Shown here one piece after another: positions 1 through 8,456 of a DNA stretch of 45,264 nucleotides. Location: the NCBI RefSeq assembly GCF_001417735.1, contig NZ_BBUZ01000053.1, positions 1 to 45,264 of the forward strand, in the 5' to 3' direction. Under the pieces are notes generated by a model. That model ran no database searches. It worked only from the letters and a program-made list of their open reading frames with translations, and was not told the origin of the DNA. The translations under genes were made by a program, and so were the position numbers. This stretch comes from Streptomyces sp. NBRC 110028. GTDB lineage: Bacteria > Actinomycetota > Actinomycetes > Streptomycetales > Streptomycetaceae. How positions within the stretch are numbered: the stretch's first letter is position 1; every line of letters starts with the position of its first letter.

Positions 1-124
1 TCCCGCTCACTGATGAGGAACGGTGAGGCTGCCGCGTCCGGCCTCGTTGTCGGCGCTCTGTGTCATTATGCGGACGCGTCCCAGGGGAGTGGGCCGCGTT
101 CTGCTGAGTGCCAGGGGGCTGGGG

Positions 125-1219
125 ATGGGTGCGGGTACGGAGCCGGATGGCTCGTCCAGATCTGACGAGGAGTGGGAGCGGTTTCTGCGCGAGTCGGTGG
201 CGGGTACCGCCGACGCGCCCAAGGAGCCGTCGGCGCGGGCCCGCGGCGTGGCGAACCGGCTGCGTGCGGAGCCCGGCCGAGAGATGGAGGGCCGGCGCGG
301 CTACCCGCCCGCGAGGCCCAGGCGGCGCACGGGCTGGTACGTGGCAGGGCTGCTGGCCTCGCTGGTGCTGCTGGTGGTGGCGCTCGCGCCGGGGTGGGCA
401 GTGGATCTGTTCGCAGGTGGAGACTCCCCGCCGTTGGCGGCCGAGACCGCCCGCCCGACCGGGGCACCCCCGGCGGAGGCGGCCCGGCGGCCCACCACGA
501 AGGAGCCGTTCCGCGGCTCGCCGGCGGCGAGCTGGGCGAGCGGAGCGGAGGGGATCACCGTGCCGGAGGCCGGGGCGGTCGGCTGGATGAGCGCGGCCGG
601 GGTCGAGCGGGCCCTCGCCCGCAGCCGGGACTTCCTCGTCGCGTCCGGCCTGGACCGCGGGGTGCTGCGGGGTGAGCGCCCCGACAAGGCGGTCGCACTG
701 ATCAACCCGCACCAGAAGGACGTACAGGACCTTCTGAAGACCGCGTTCCGCAGCCCGAACGAGAAGAACGACCCGCTCCTCCTCTTCAGCCGCTTCCAGC
801 CCTCCCGCACCCACCTGGTCGGCGACGTCGTGAAGACCCGGGGCCGGCTCACCTACCGGGAGGGTGAGCGCGGCGCGCTCCGGGTGACCGCCGACGTCAC
901 CTTCGTCTACCCGGTCAGCCGCGCGGACGCGGGCGGCGACGACGAGATCGTGCGCACGATCGTCCGGCGCGAGCTGGTTCTGAGCTGGGACGACCCGGAC
1001 AAGGTGATCACCGAGCCGGGCACGTTCTCGATCGTCTCGTACAAGTACGCCATGACCAACGGCGGCTGCGGCGCCCCCACCGGCTACTTCGTCCCGCCCT
1101 TCGGCACGGACCGCCGCGCGGACGAGGCCGGCGCGGAGGTCGACCCGTATGACCGCAGCACGCCGGTCGTCCGCGGCGGGCCCGCCGCGGACGAGTGCGG
1201 GAGGGCGACCCGGTCCTAG
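125..1219 (+). CDS. Hypothetical membrane-anchored protein
   Basis: Protein of 364 residues; I do not recognise a family. Residues 1-68 are polar and Arg-rich, residues 70-90 form one hydrophobic helix (WYVAGLLASLVLLVVALAPG), and the remaining 270 residues should lie outside the membrane, given the basic N-terminal flank. A low-complexity Ala/Pro stretch (about residues 100-135) links the helix to a folded-looking domain that contains two Cys near its end. I chose the ATG at 125 because a G-rich stretch (GGGGG at 113-117) precedes it; an in-frame ATG at 23 would add 34 unlike residues. It reads toward argC, but a hairpin at 1236-1259 and a separate argC promoter suggest it is not part of the arg operon. 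Confidence 0.7.
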   Translation: MGAGTEPDGSSRSDEEWERFLRESVAGTADAPKEPSARARGVANRLRAEPGREMEGRRGYPPARPRRRTGWYVAGLLASLVLLVVALAPGWAVDLFAGGDSPPLAAETARPTGAPPAEAARRPTTKEPFRGSPAASWASGAEGITVPEAGAVGWMSAAGVERALARSRDFLVASGLDRGVLRGERPDKAVALINPHQKDVQDLLKTAFRSPNEKNDPLLLFSRFQPSRTHLVGDVVKTRGRLTYREGERGALRVTADVTFVYPVSRADAGGDDEIVRTIVRRELVLSWDDPDKVITEPGTFSIVSYKYAMTNGGCGAPTGYFVPPFGTDRRADEAGAEVDPYDRSTPVVRGGPAADECGRATRS

Positions 1220-1235
1220 GGGGCGCCCGGCGCGC

Positions 1236-1259
1236 TCAGGCAGGTTAAGCCCTGCCTGA
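1236..1259 (+). terminator. Inverted repeat before argC, probable terminator of the upstream gene
   Basis: A perfect 9-bp stem (TCAGGCAGG / CCTGCCTGA) with a 6-nt loop lies 17 nt after the upstream stop codon. Its right arm shares the bases TGA with the first ARG-box-like half site, so termination and repression signals abut. A T-rich run (ATTCTTT) follows it. Confidence 0.5.
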
Positions 1260-1303
1260 ATATTCTTTGCATAAAGCTGCCATCGAACGTATAGTCATGC
1301 CAT
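1255..1303 (+). promoter_or_regulatory. argC promoter with ARG-box-like operator sites
   Basis: The segment TGAATATTCTTTGCATAA (1257-1274) resembles the ArgR operator: the left half fits TGAAT well, the right half less well. A second related site, TATAGTCATGCC, lies at 1290-1301. A plausible promoter, TTTGCA (1266-1271), 18-nt spacer, TATAGT (1290-1295), is embedded in these sites, so bound ArgR would block RNA polymerase. The argR gene in the same operon makes feedback repression by arginine the natural reading. Site assignment is by eye. Confidence 0.6.
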
Positions 1304-1321
1304 CCGTGAGGGAGGATGGCA

Positions 1322-2350
1322 ATGGCGATACGCGCAGCGGTGGCGGGAGCGAGTGGATACGCGGGCGGTGAGCTGCTGCGGCTGCTGCTCGCGCACCCCG
1401 AGGCCGAGATCGGCGCGCTGACCGGCAACACCAACGCCGGACAGCCGCTCGGCTCCCTCCAGCCGCACCTGGTCCCGCTGGCCGGCCGGGTGCTGGCGCC
1501 GACCGGGGCCGAGGCGCTGGCCGGGCACGACGTGGTGTTCCTCGCGCTGCCGCACGGGCAGTCCGCCGCCGTCGCCGAGCAGCTGGGCGACGAGGTGCTG
1601 GTGATCGACTGCGGTGCGGACTTCCGGCTGGAGGACGCGGCCGACTGGGAGAAGTTCTACGGTTCGCCGCACGCCGGCACCTGGCCGTACGGCCTCCCCG
1701 AGCTGCCGGGGGCCCGCGCCGCGCTGGAGGGGTCCAAGCGCGTCGCGGTTCCCGGCTGTTACCCCACCGCCGTCTCGCTCGCGCTGTTCCCGGCGTACGC
1801 GGCCGGGCTGGCCGGGCCCGACGCCGTGATCGTCGCCGCCACCGGGACCTCGGGCGCGGGCAAGTCGCCCAAGCCGCATCTGCTGGGCAGCGAGGTCATG
1901 GGGTCCATGAGCCCGTACGGCGTGGGCGGTGGCCACCGGCACACCCCGGAGATGATCCAGAACCTGTCGGCCGCGGCGGGGGAGCGGGTCTCGGTCTCCT
2001 TCACCCCGACCCTCGCCCCCATGTCCCGCGGCATCCTGGCCACCTGCAGCGCCCCGGCGAAGCCCGGCGTGACGGCGGGGACGCTGCGGGCCGCGTACGA
2101 GAAGGCGCTGGGCGACGAACCGTTCGTCCACCTCCTGCCGGAGGGGCAGTGGCCCTCCACCGCCGCCGTGTACGGATCCAACACCGCCCTGCTCCAGGTC
2201 GCCCTCGACGAGGCGGCGGGCCGGGTCATCGTGATCAGCGCGATCGACAACCTCACCAAGGGCACCGCGGGCGGCGCGGTCCAGAGCATGAACATCGCCC
2301 TCGGTCTCCCCGAGGAGCTGGGACTTTCCACGATCGGAGTCGCTCCATGA
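1322..2350 (+). CDS. argC: N-acetyl-gamma-glutamyl-phosphate reductase ArgC
   Basis: Reduces N-acetylglutamyl phosphate to the semialdehyde with NADPH, the third step of arginine synthesis. Protein of 342 residues, normal for the family. The N-terminal dinucleotide-binding motif GASGYAGGEL lies at residues 9-18 and the catalytic cysteine sits in PGCYPT (Cys146). Two ATGs, at 1316 and 1322, are in frame; the ribosome site GGAGG at 1311-1315 touches the first and is 6 nt from the second, so 1322 is preferred. The stop overlaps the argJ start by 4 nt (ATGA), implying translational coupling. First gene of argCJBDR, under the ARG-box promoter just upstream. Confidence 0.96.
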   Translation: MAIRAAVAGASGYAGGELLRLLLAHPEAEIGALTGNTNAGQPLGSLQPHLVPLAGRVLAPTGAEALAGHDVVFLALPHGQSAAVAEQLGDEVLVIDCGADFRLEDAADWEKFYGSPHAGTWPYGLPELPGARAALEGSKRVAVPGCYPTAVSLALFPAYAAGLAGPDAVIVAATGTSGAGKSPKPHLLGSEVMGSMSPYGVGGGHRHTPEMIQNLSAAAGERVSVSFTPTLAPMSRGILATCSAPAKPGVTAGTLRAAYEKALGDEPFVHLLPEGQWPSTAAVYGSNTALLQVALDEAAGRVIVISAIDNLTKGTAGGAVQSMNIALGLPEELGLSTIGVAP

Positions 2351-3504
2351 GTGTGACGGCAGCCAAGGGCTTCACCGCCTCCGGCGTCGCGGCAGGGATC
2401 AAGGAGAACGGGAACCCCGATCTCGCTCTCGTCGTCAACAACGGACCACGGCTGGCCGCCGCGGGCGTCTTCACCTCCAACCGCGTCAAGGCCGCCCCGG
2501 TGCTCTGGTCCGAGCAGGTCCTGAAGGGTGGCCAGGTCTCCGCCGTCGTCCTCAACTCCGGCGGCGCCAACGCCTGCACCGGCCCGCTCGGCTTCCAGGA
2601 CACCCACGCGACCGCCGAGAAGACCGCCGACGTCCTCGGGCACAGCGCGGGTGAGATCGCCATCGCCTCCACCGGGCTCATCGGCATCCGGCTGCCCATG
2701 GAACGCCTGCTGTCCGGCATCGAGACGGCCGCCGCGGCCCTCGGCGAGCACGGCGGCGAGAAGGCCGCCATCGCCATCAAGACCACCGACAGCGTCCACA
2801 AGACGGCCGTCGCCACCGGTCCGGACGGGACGTGGACCGTCGGCGGCATGGCCAAGGGCGCGGGCATGCTGGCCCCGGGCCTGGCCACCATGCTCGTCGT
2901 GCTCACCACCGACGCCGACGTGGAGGCCGCCGCGCTGGACACCGCGCTGCGCGCTGCCACCCGCACCACCTTCGACCGGATCGACTCCGACGGCTGCATG
3001 TCGACCAACGACACCGTGCTGCTGCTGGCCTCCGGCGCCTCCGGGGTCGCCCCCGCCGCGGACGAGTTCGCCGAGGCGGTCCGCACCGTCTGCGCCGACC
3101 TCGCGCGGCAGCTGATCGCGGACGCGGAGGGCGCCTCCAAGGACATCCGCATCGAGGTCATCGGCGCCGCCACCGAGGACGACGCCGTGGAGGTGGGCCG
3201 CTCCATCGCCCGCAACAACCTCCTCAAGTGCGCCATCCACGGCGAGGACCCCAACTGGGGCCGGGTGCTCTCCGCGATCGGCACCACCTCCGCCACCTTC
3301 GAGCCCGACCAGCTCAACGTCGCCATCAACGACGTCTGGGTCTGCAAGAACGGTTCGGTCGGCGAGGACCGCGAGCTGGTCGACATGCGCTACCGCGAGG
3401 TCCGGATCACCGCGGACCTCGCGGCAGGCGGTGAGTCCGTGGTGATCTGGGGCAACGACCTGACGGCCGACTACGTCCATGAGAACAGCGCGTACTCCTC
3501 TTGA
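2347..3504 (+). CDS. argJ: Ornithine acetyltransferase / glutamate N-acetyltransferase ArgJ
   Basis: Transfers the acetyl group from N-acetylornithine to glutamate, closing the acetyl cycle, and in bifunctional forms also makes acetylglutamate from acetyl-CoA. Protein of 385 residues. The motif KGAGMLAPGLATML (residues 170-183) holds the self-cleavage site before Thr181, which becomes the nucleophile of the beta chain. SGGANACTG (residues 71-79) is the conserved region of the alpha chain. The start is the ATG that overlaps the argC stop. No argA or argE is seen here, in keeping with the cyclic pathway. The gap of 162 nt to argB is long for this operon. Confidence 0.96.
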   Translation: MSVTAAKGFTASGVAAGIKENGNPDLALVVNNGPRLAAAGVFTSNRVKAAPVLWSEQVLKGGQVSAVVLNSGGANACTGPLGFQDTHATAEKTADVLGHSAGEIAIASTGLIGIRLPMERLLSGIETAAAALGEHGGEKAAIAIKTTDSVHKTAVATGPDGTWTVGGMAKGAGMLAPGLATMLVVLTTDADVEAAALDTALRAATRTTFDRIDSDGCMSTNDTVLLLASGASGVAPAADEFAEAVRTVCADLARQLIADAEGASKDIRIEVIGAATEDDAVEVGRSIARNNLLKCAIHGEDPNWGRVLSAIGTTSATFEPDQLNVAINDVWVCKNGSVGEDRELVDMRYREVRITADLAAGGESVVIWGNDLTADYVHENSAYSS

Positions 3505-3666
3505 CGTGCCCGCTTGGTTGTCGCGGGTCCCCGCCGTCACCGACGAGGGTTCCTGCTTCAACGGCGACTGCCCGGCTCGGACGCGTCCGAGACAGGTCTT
3601 ACACCGCCTCCACAGGCCAGCACCGCCCGCCCGGCGGCTGAAACGAGAGTCTTCCGGAAGTCTGAT
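3505..3666 (+). repeat. argJ-argB intergenic gap with a 16-bp perfect palindrome
   Basis: No convincing gene. CTCGGACGCGTCCGAG at 3576-3591 is a perfect palindrome, and a second one, CTTCCGGAAG, lies at 3651-3660, where its GGAAG can serve as the argB ribosome site (6 nt from the ATG). All other junctions inside argCJBD overlap by 4 nt. Possible roles are an RNA hairpin that tunes downstream expression, a protein site, or the footprint of an old insertion. Confidence 0.55.
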
Positions 3667-4605
3667 ATGACGGTCAATCACTCGCAAGAGCGAAAAAGCC
3701 CGGCTCGTAAACACACCGCCCTCCCCAAGGCCCGCATCCTCATCGAGGCGCTGCCGTGGCTGACCCGCCACCACGGCAAGACCGTCGTCATCAAGTTCGG
3801 CGGCAACGCCATGGTGGACGAGGAGCTGAAGGCCGCGTTCGCCCAGGACGTCGTCTTCCTCCGGCACGCCGGGCTGCGCCCGGTCGTCGTCCACGGCGGC
3901 GGCCCGCAGATCAGCGCCCAGCTCGACCGGCACGGCCTGGTCAGCGAGTTCAAGGCGGGCCTGAGGGTCACCACCGACGACGCGATGGACGTCGTACGGA
4001 TGGTGCTGGCCGGGCAGGTGCAGCGCGAGCTGGTCGGGCTGCTCAACCAGCACGGTCCGCTCGCCGTCGGCATGACCGGCGAGGACGCCCATCTGATGTC
4101 CGCCACCAAGCACTTCGCCGAGATCGACGGCGAACAGGTGGACATCGGGCGGGTCGGCCAGATCACCGAGATCGACACCGGCGCCATCCAGGCGCTGCTG
4201 GACGACGGCCGCATCCCCGTCGTCTCCTCCATAGCGCGCAGCGCCGACGACGGCCACGTCTACAACGTCAACGCCGATACGGCGGCGGCCGCGCTGGCCG
4301 CCGCGCTGCGCGCCGAGACGCTGATGGTCCTCACCGACGTCGAGGGCCTGTACGCGGACTGGCCGAACAGCGACGAGGTGATCAGCCAGCTCGGTGCGAG
4401 CGAGTTGGAGAAGCTGCTGCCGGACCTGGCCAGCGGCATGGTGCCCAAGATGGAGGGCTGTCTGCACGCCGTACGCAACGGCGTCACCACCGCGCGCGTC
4501 ATCGACGGGCGGGTGCAGCACTCGATCCTGCTGGAGATCTTCACGGACGAGGGCATCGGCACGATGGTCGTGCCGGACGCCGATGACGAGGGGGCGGACC
4601 AGTGA
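3667..4605 (+). CDS. argB: Acetylglutamate kinase ArgB
   Basis: Phosphorylates N-acetylglutamate with ATP, the usual point of feedback control in the cyclic pathway. Protein of 312 residues. KFGGNAM (residues 43-49) and HGGGPQ (76-81) are the phosphate-binding glycine loops; the C-terminal half carries the VYNVNADTAAAALA nucleotide-site region. The extra N-terminal helix (about residues 18-33) is the kind found in arginine-inhibited hexameric kinases, so allosteric inhibition by arginine is likely. The ATG at 3667 is preceded by GGAAG with 6-nt spacing. Its stop overlaps the argD GTG by 4 nt. Confidence 0.96.
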   Translation: MTVNHSQERKSPARKHTALPKARILIEALPWLTRHHGKTVVIKFGGNAMVDEELKAAFAQDVVFLRHAGLRPVVVHGGGPQISAQLDRHGLVSEFKAGLRVTTDDAMDVVRMVLAGQVQRELVGLLNQHGPLAVGMTGEDAHLMSATKHFAEIDGEQVDIGRVGQITEIDTGAIQALLDDGRIPVVSSIARSADDGHVYNVNADTAAAALAAALRAETLMVLTDVEGLYADWPNSDEVISQLGASELEKLLPDLASGMVPKMEGCLHAVRNGVTTARVIDGRVQHSILLEIFTDEGIGTMVVPDADDEGADQ

Positions 4606-5792
4606 GCAACGCGGAGCTGACGCGGCGCTGGCAGGGCGCGATGATGGACAACTACGGGACGCCGCGCGTCCCGCTCACCCACGGCGAGGGCGCCACGGTG
4701 TGGGACGCGGACGGCAAGGAATACCTCGACTTCGTCAGCGGTATCGCCGTCAACTCCCTCGGCCACGCCCACCCCGCCGTCGTACGGGCCGTATCCGACC
4801 AGGTCGCCACGCTCGGCCACGTCTCGAACCTCTTCGTCGCCGAGCCCCCGCTGGCGCTCGCCGAGCGCCTGCTCCAGCTCTTCGGCCGCAGCGGGCGGGT
4901 CTACTTCTCCAACTCCGGCGCGGAGGCCGTCGAGGCCGCCTTCAAGATCGGGCGGCGGACCGGCCGTACCCATATGGTCGCCACCGAGGGCGGCTTCCAC
5001 GGCCGGACCGTGGGCGCGCTCGCCCTGACCGGCCAGCCCGCCAAGCAGGAACCGTTCCTTCCGCTGCCGGGCGAGGTCACCCATGTGCCGTACGGCGACG
5101 CCGAGGCGCTGCGCGCGGCCGTCACCACCGACACCGCTCTGGTCATCGTCGAGCCCATCCAGGGCGAGAACGGCGTCATCGTCCCCCCGGCGGGCTACCT
5201 CGCCGCCGCCCGCGAGATCACCCGGGCCACCGGCACGCTGCTCGTGGTCGACGAGGTACAGACCGGAATCGGCCGTACCGGACACTGGTTCGAGCACCAG
5301 GCGCAGGGCGTCGAACCCGATGTCGTCACCCTCGCCAAGGGTCTCGGCGGCGGCCTGCCCATCGGCGCCACCGTCGCCTTCGGCCCCGCCGCCGACCTGC
5401 TGACCCCAGGTCAGCACGGGTCCACCTTCGGCGGGAACCCCGTCAGCTGCGCCGCCGCCGTCGCCGTCCTCGACACGATCGCGGCCGACGGCATCCTCGA
5501 CCGCGTCAAGCGGGCGGGGGAGCGGCTGCGTGACGGAATCGAATCGCTCGACCACGCATTGATCGGCCAGGTCCGTGGCGCGGGGCTGCTGCTCGGTATC
5601 GTGCTCACAGAGCCCCTCGCGCCGCAGGTGCAGCAGGCGGCTCAGGACGCGGGACTCCTGGTGAACGCGACCGGGCCGGATGTGGTCCGGCTCGCGCCGC
5701 CGCTCGTCGTCGGCGACGACGCGGTGGACACCTTGCTCCGGGAGCTGCCCGCCGTCCTGGACGCCGCACACGAGGGCCAAGGGGAACGATGA
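4602..5792 (+). CDS. argD: Acetylornithine aminotransferase ArgD
   Basis: Class III aminotransferase that converts N-acetylglutamate semialdehyde to N-acetylornithine with pyridoxal phosphate. Protein of 396 residues, standard length. VVDEVQTGIGRTG (residues 215-227) has the cofactor-binding Asp217, and LAKGLGGGLPIGA holds the Schiff-base Lys246; SNSGAEAVEAA (103-113) binds the cofactor phosphate. The GTG start overlaps the argB stop (GTGA). argR follows after 19 nt, so the gene belongs to the arg operon. Confidence 0.96.
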   Translation: MSNAELTRRWQGAMMDNYGTPRVPLTHGEGATVWDADGKEYLDFVSGIAVNSLGHAHPAVVRAVSDQVATLGHVSNLFVAEPPLALAERLLQLFGRSGRVYFSNSGAEAVEAAFKIGRRTGRTHMVATEGGFHGRTVGALALTGQPAKQEPFLPLPGEVTHVPYGDAEALRAAVTTDTALVIVEPIQGENGVIVPPAGYLAAAREITRATGTLLVVDEVQTGIGRTGHWFEHQAQGVEPDVVTLAKGLGGGLPIGATVAFGPAADLLTPGQHGSTFGGNPVSCAAAVAVLDTIAADGILDRVKRAGERLRDGIESLDHALIGQVRGAGLLLGIVLTEPLAPQVQQAAQDAGLLVNATGPDVVRLAPPLVVGDDAVDTLLRELPAVLDAAHEGQGER

Positions 5793-5811
5793 TCCGGAGA
5801 CTGACGAGACG

Positions 5812-6372
5812 ATGACCGAGGCCCAGCACACCGAGGCGGGGCACGACGCCGACGCGCACCACAACGGACCGTCCGTGCCGCAGACCCGCACCGCCCGCCA
5901 CCGCCGGATCGTGGACATCCTGAACCGGCAGCCGGTCCGCTCCCAGAGCCAGCTCGCGAAGCTCCTCGCCGACGACGGACTGTCCGTCACCCAGGCGACG
6001 CTCTCCCGCGACCTGGACGAACTGGGCGCGGTGAAGATCCGCAACACCGGCGGTGAGCTGATCTACGCGGTGCCGAGCGAAGGCGGCGACCGCACGCCGC
6101 GCGCACCGCTCGGCGAGTCGGCGAGCGAGGCGCGGATGGCGCGGCTGGCGGGCGAACTCCTCATCTCCGCGGAGGCGTCGGCCAACCTCGTCGTCCTGCG
6201 CACCCCGCCCGGCGCGGCCCAGTTCCTGGCCTCGGCCATCGACTCGGCGGAGTTGCACGTCATCCTCGGCACGATCGCGGGCGACGACACGGTGCTCCTC
6301 ATCAGCCGCGACCCCGGCGGCGGCCAGGCCCTGGCCGACCACCTCCTCCGCCTGGCCCAGAAGGCCCCCTGA
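5812..6372 (+). CDS. argR: Arginine repressor ArgR
   Basis: Hexameric arginine-dependent repressor. Protein of 186 residues. A winged-helix DNA-binding domain (about residues 28-80) contains the recognition segment SVTQATLSRDL (58-68); the C-terminal domain, ending in GTIAGDDTVLLI and PGGGQALADHL, is the oligomerisation and arginine-binding part, with the Asp pair in GDD. The N-terminal 25 residues are acidic and His-rich and probably disordered. It is last in the operon, so it regulates its own synthesis through the argC promoter, and probably argG through the sites at 20919-20946. A strong hairpin follows 20 nt after its stop. Confidence 0.95.
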   Translation: MTEAQHTEAGHDADAHHNGPSVPQTRTARHRRIVDILNRQPVRSQSQLAKLLADDGLSVTQATLSRDLDELGAVKIRNTGGELIYAVPSEGGDRTPRAPLGESASEARMARLAGELLISAEASANLVVLRTPPGAAQFLASAIDSAELHVILGTIAGDDTVLLISRDPGGGQALADHLLRLAQKAP

Positions 6373-6391
6373 GTCGAGCCGCTCATGTGGT

Positions 6392-6423
6392 CCCGGCACG
6401 TCGGTGACAGACGACGCGCCGGG
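6392..6423 (+). terminator. Hairpin terminator of the argCJBDR operon
   Basis: CCCGGC-A-CGTCG, 8-nt loop, CGACG-C-GCCGGG: 11 base pairs with one internal mismatch, starting 20 nt after the argR stop. There is no T tract, which is common for streptomycete terminators. Confidence 0.7.
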
Positions 6424-6728
6424 CCGGTGCGGGCAGACAGGCTCCGCCGTGGCAGGTCCCGGAACGTCGGCATAGTCTGGCTGTAAGGGGAAATCTCCCT
6501 TTCGGTCCGGGGGCTGTCGGCCCGCCCACGCGCGTTCAGTGGCGACACCGGGCCCATCCCGCCCGGCCCCCGGCGTACCTGCTTTCCGGAGGTGCACGGA
6601 TGATGCCTGCGACACGCCCCACGCCGAGGAATCCCATCACTGGCCAGGGGCACCGGGCGACGTCGTTGTGGTGCGCGTGGCCGTGGGAAGCCGGCCGGGC
6701 GTGGGAACCGGCCGTGGTGTGACGGCCG
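6424..6728. other. Intergenic region between convergent argR and transporter genes
   Basis: Contains a small hairpin (AAGGGG AAATC TCCCTT, 6484-6500), a -10-like TAGTCT at 6473-6478 and one small candidate ORF (6600-6722, listed separately). No conserved gene or RNA family is recognised. Confidence 0.4.
6600..6722 (+). CDS. Possible small ORF of 40 codons
   Basis: Begins ATGATG after a good ribosome site (GGAGGTG at 6589-6595) and ends 7 nt before the convergent transporter stop. The peptide (starts MMPATRPTPRN, ends AWEPAVV) is Pro-, Arg- and Trp-rich and matches nothing I know. Support is the ribosome site only, and composition here allows random ORFs. Confidence 0.2.
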   Translation: MMPATRPTPRNPITGQGHRATSLWCAWPWEAGRAWEPAVV

Positions 6729-7763
6729 TCAACCGGCCGACCTGCGGGCCCGCCGCGCCATCCACGCCGCGACCACGGACCCCGACACGTTGTGCCACAC
6801 CGAGAAGACGGCCGCGGGCAAAGCGGCGAGGGGGCTGAAGTGGGCAGCGGCAAGAGAGGCCGCCAGCCCGGAGTTCTGCATGCCGACCTCGAACGCCATC
6901 GCCCGGCTCGCCGGCGCGCCCAGCCGCGCGGCCTTGCCCGCCGCGTACCCCAGCGCCAGCCCCAGCCCGTTGTGCAGAACGACCGCCAGCAGCACCAGCC
7001 CCGCCGCCGACCGGATCGCATCCGCGCTGCCCGCGACGACGACCGCCACGATCACGCCGATCGTCACGGCGGACAGCCACGGCAGCACCCCCAGCACCCG
7101 CGCGATGTAACGCCCCGCCACCAGCCGTACGACCAGGCCGCCCACCACCGGCAGCAGCACCGTCTTCAGGATGTCGGTGACCATCGACTGCGCGTCCACC
7201 GGCAGGAACTCCCCGGCCAGCAGCAGCGTCAGCGGCGGGGTGACGAGCGGGGCGAGCACCGTGGAGACGGTGGCGACCGAGACGGACAGCGCCACATCAC
7301 CCCGCGCCAGGTACGTCACCACATTGGACGCCGTACCGCTGGGCGCGCAGCCGACCAGGATGACGCCGGCCGCCAACTGCGGTGACAGCCCGAGGCCGTT
7401 GGCGATGAGCCAGCCCAGACCGGGCATGATCACATAGTGGGCGACCAGCCCGAGCGCCACCGCCCAGGGCCGTTTCACCACACCCGTGAAATCGGCAGGG
7501 GTCATGGTGAGCCCCATGCAGAACATGATCACGCCGAGCAGATAGGGAACGCTCGGGGCCCAGCCGGTGAAGGTGCCGGGCGTGCTCAGGCCCGCCACTC
7601 CGGCGGCGAGGACGAGCAGGGGGAAGACGGTGACGGCCCGCCGGGCCGCCCGGTCGGCGGACCCGGCAGCGGGCTCCGCCGATGACGAGGGGGAGTCCGT
7701 TGCGGGGCTCTTGGATTCGGATCGCACGGCGTGATCGAACGCCGCGCGACCCCCACCACGCAA
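6729..7763 (-). CDS. BASS-family (bile acid:Na+ symporter-like) transporter
   Basis: Integral membrane protein of 344 residues with about nine to ten hydrophobic helices. The segments EVGMQNSGLAASLA and PSGTASNVVTYLARGDVALSVSVATVST are the paired crossover motifs of BASS transporters, which couple organic anion uptake to sodium. The substrate is not evident; relatives carry pantoate, keto acids or bile acids. The first 40 residues are polar and Ser-rich; the true start could be internal, but no better ribosome site was found. It reads in the same direction as the flavin-oxidoreductase-like gene, whose stop lies 51 nt upstream, so the two are probably co-transcribed. Confidence 0.85.
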   Translation of the reverse strand: MRGGGRAAFDHAVRSESKSPATDSPSSSAEPAAGSADRAARRAVTVFPLLVLAAGVAGLSTPGTFTGWAPSVPYLLGVIMFCMGLTMTPADFTGVVKRPWAVALGLVAHYVIMPGLGWLIANGLGLSPQLAAGVILVGCAPSGTASNVVTYLARGDVALSVSVATVSTVLAPLVTPPLTLLLAGEFLPVDAQSMVTDILKTVLLPVVGGLVVRLVAGRYIARVLGVLPWLSAVTIGVIVAVVVAGSADAIRSAAGLVLLAVVLHNGLGLALGYAAGKAARLGAPASRAMAFEVGMQNSGLAASLAAAHFSPLAALPAAVFSVWHNVSGSVVAAWMARRARRSAG

Positions 7764-7784
7764 GACCGTCTCGATATCTGGTCG

Positions 7785-7829
7785 CTACAACGAAAGCGGT
7801 TACGACGAAAGCGTCTACAACGAAAGCGG
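7785..7829 (-). repeat. Three tandem 15-nt repeats, each carrying a stop codon
   Basis: On the minus strand the units read CCGCTTTCGTTGTAG, ACGCTTTCGTCGTAA, CCGCTTTCGTTGTAG. The first to be reached holds the stop of the upstream gene (7815-7817); the following two repeat an in-frame stop, giving Pro-Leu-Ser-Leu-stop three times with small changes. Confidence 0.9.
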
Positions 7830-8405
7830 CGGCAACGGCAGCGGCAACCCCGGCAGCCCGTCCAGACTGCTGGCGACATGGTCCTTCCGCTCGCAGTAGG
7901 CGGTCAGCTTCTCCTCGTCGTCCTCGCGCCGAAACCGCTGGGCGTGCAGCGTGCGGTCCTCGCGGTAGTCCAGATACGGCACCGCGTACCCACACATGTC
8001 CCGGATCAGTTCGGCCGTCACCACGATGACCGCCCGCAGCCCGTGCGCGCGCACATCGACCCCCGGAAAGTGCTTGACCAGCCCGGCGAAGCGCGGATCG
8101 TCGCGGAACACCACCTCACCCCGCCCATGCACCCGCACGATGTTCGGCGGCCCGTCAAAGGCGCACCACATCAGCGTGATGCGGCCGTTCTCCCGCAGAT
8201 GGGCGATGGTCTCCGCGTTGCTCCCGGAGAAGTCCAGGTAGGCCACGGTCAGTTCGTCCAGCACGGCGAACGAACCGGACACCCCTTTGGGCGAGAGGTT
8301 CACGGTGCCGTCCCCGGCCAGTGGCGCGGTGGCGGTGAAGAAAATCTTCTGCTGTTCGATAAATGTGCGAAGTCTGCCATCGATGCGTTCGTACACCTTT
8401 CCCAT
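7815..8405 (-). CDS. Pyridoxamine 5'-phosphate oxidase-family flavin protein
   Basis: Protein of 196 residues with a split-barrel flavin-binding fold. Family signs are FFTATAPLAGDGTVNLSPKG, LDFSGSNAETIAHLRENGRITLMWCAF and the His/Gly-rich VRVHGRGEV. These proteins bind FMN or F420 and act as oxidoreductases; the true vitamin B6 oxidase has a longer C-terminal motif that is not seen here, so the substrate is unknown. The ATG at 8405 is chosen because relatives begin close to this point; ATG at 8414 is an alternative. It diverges from the DUF488 gene with 51 nt between starts. The C-terminus ends in the 15-nt repeat array. Confidence 0.85.
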   Translation of the reverse strand: MGKVYERIDGRLRTFIEQQKIFFTATAPLAGDGTVNLSPKGVSGSFAVLDELTVAYLDFSGSNAETIAHLRENGRITLMWCAFDGPPNIVRVHGRGEVVFRDDPRFAGLVKHFPGVDVRAHGLRAVIVVTAELIRDMCGYAVPYLDYREDRTLHAQRFRREDDEEKLTAYCERKDHVASSLDGLPGLPLPLPPLSL

Positions 8406-8456
8406 GTGGCGCATTATCCGCCGGGGTCGACGCCACAGGGATGATTCGATGGAGAC

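Noticed and set aside
1759..4521. A 920-codon minus-strand frame opposite argJ and argB
   Set aside because: Shadow of real arg genes; composition Gly/Asp/Val/Arg-rich, with no family features.
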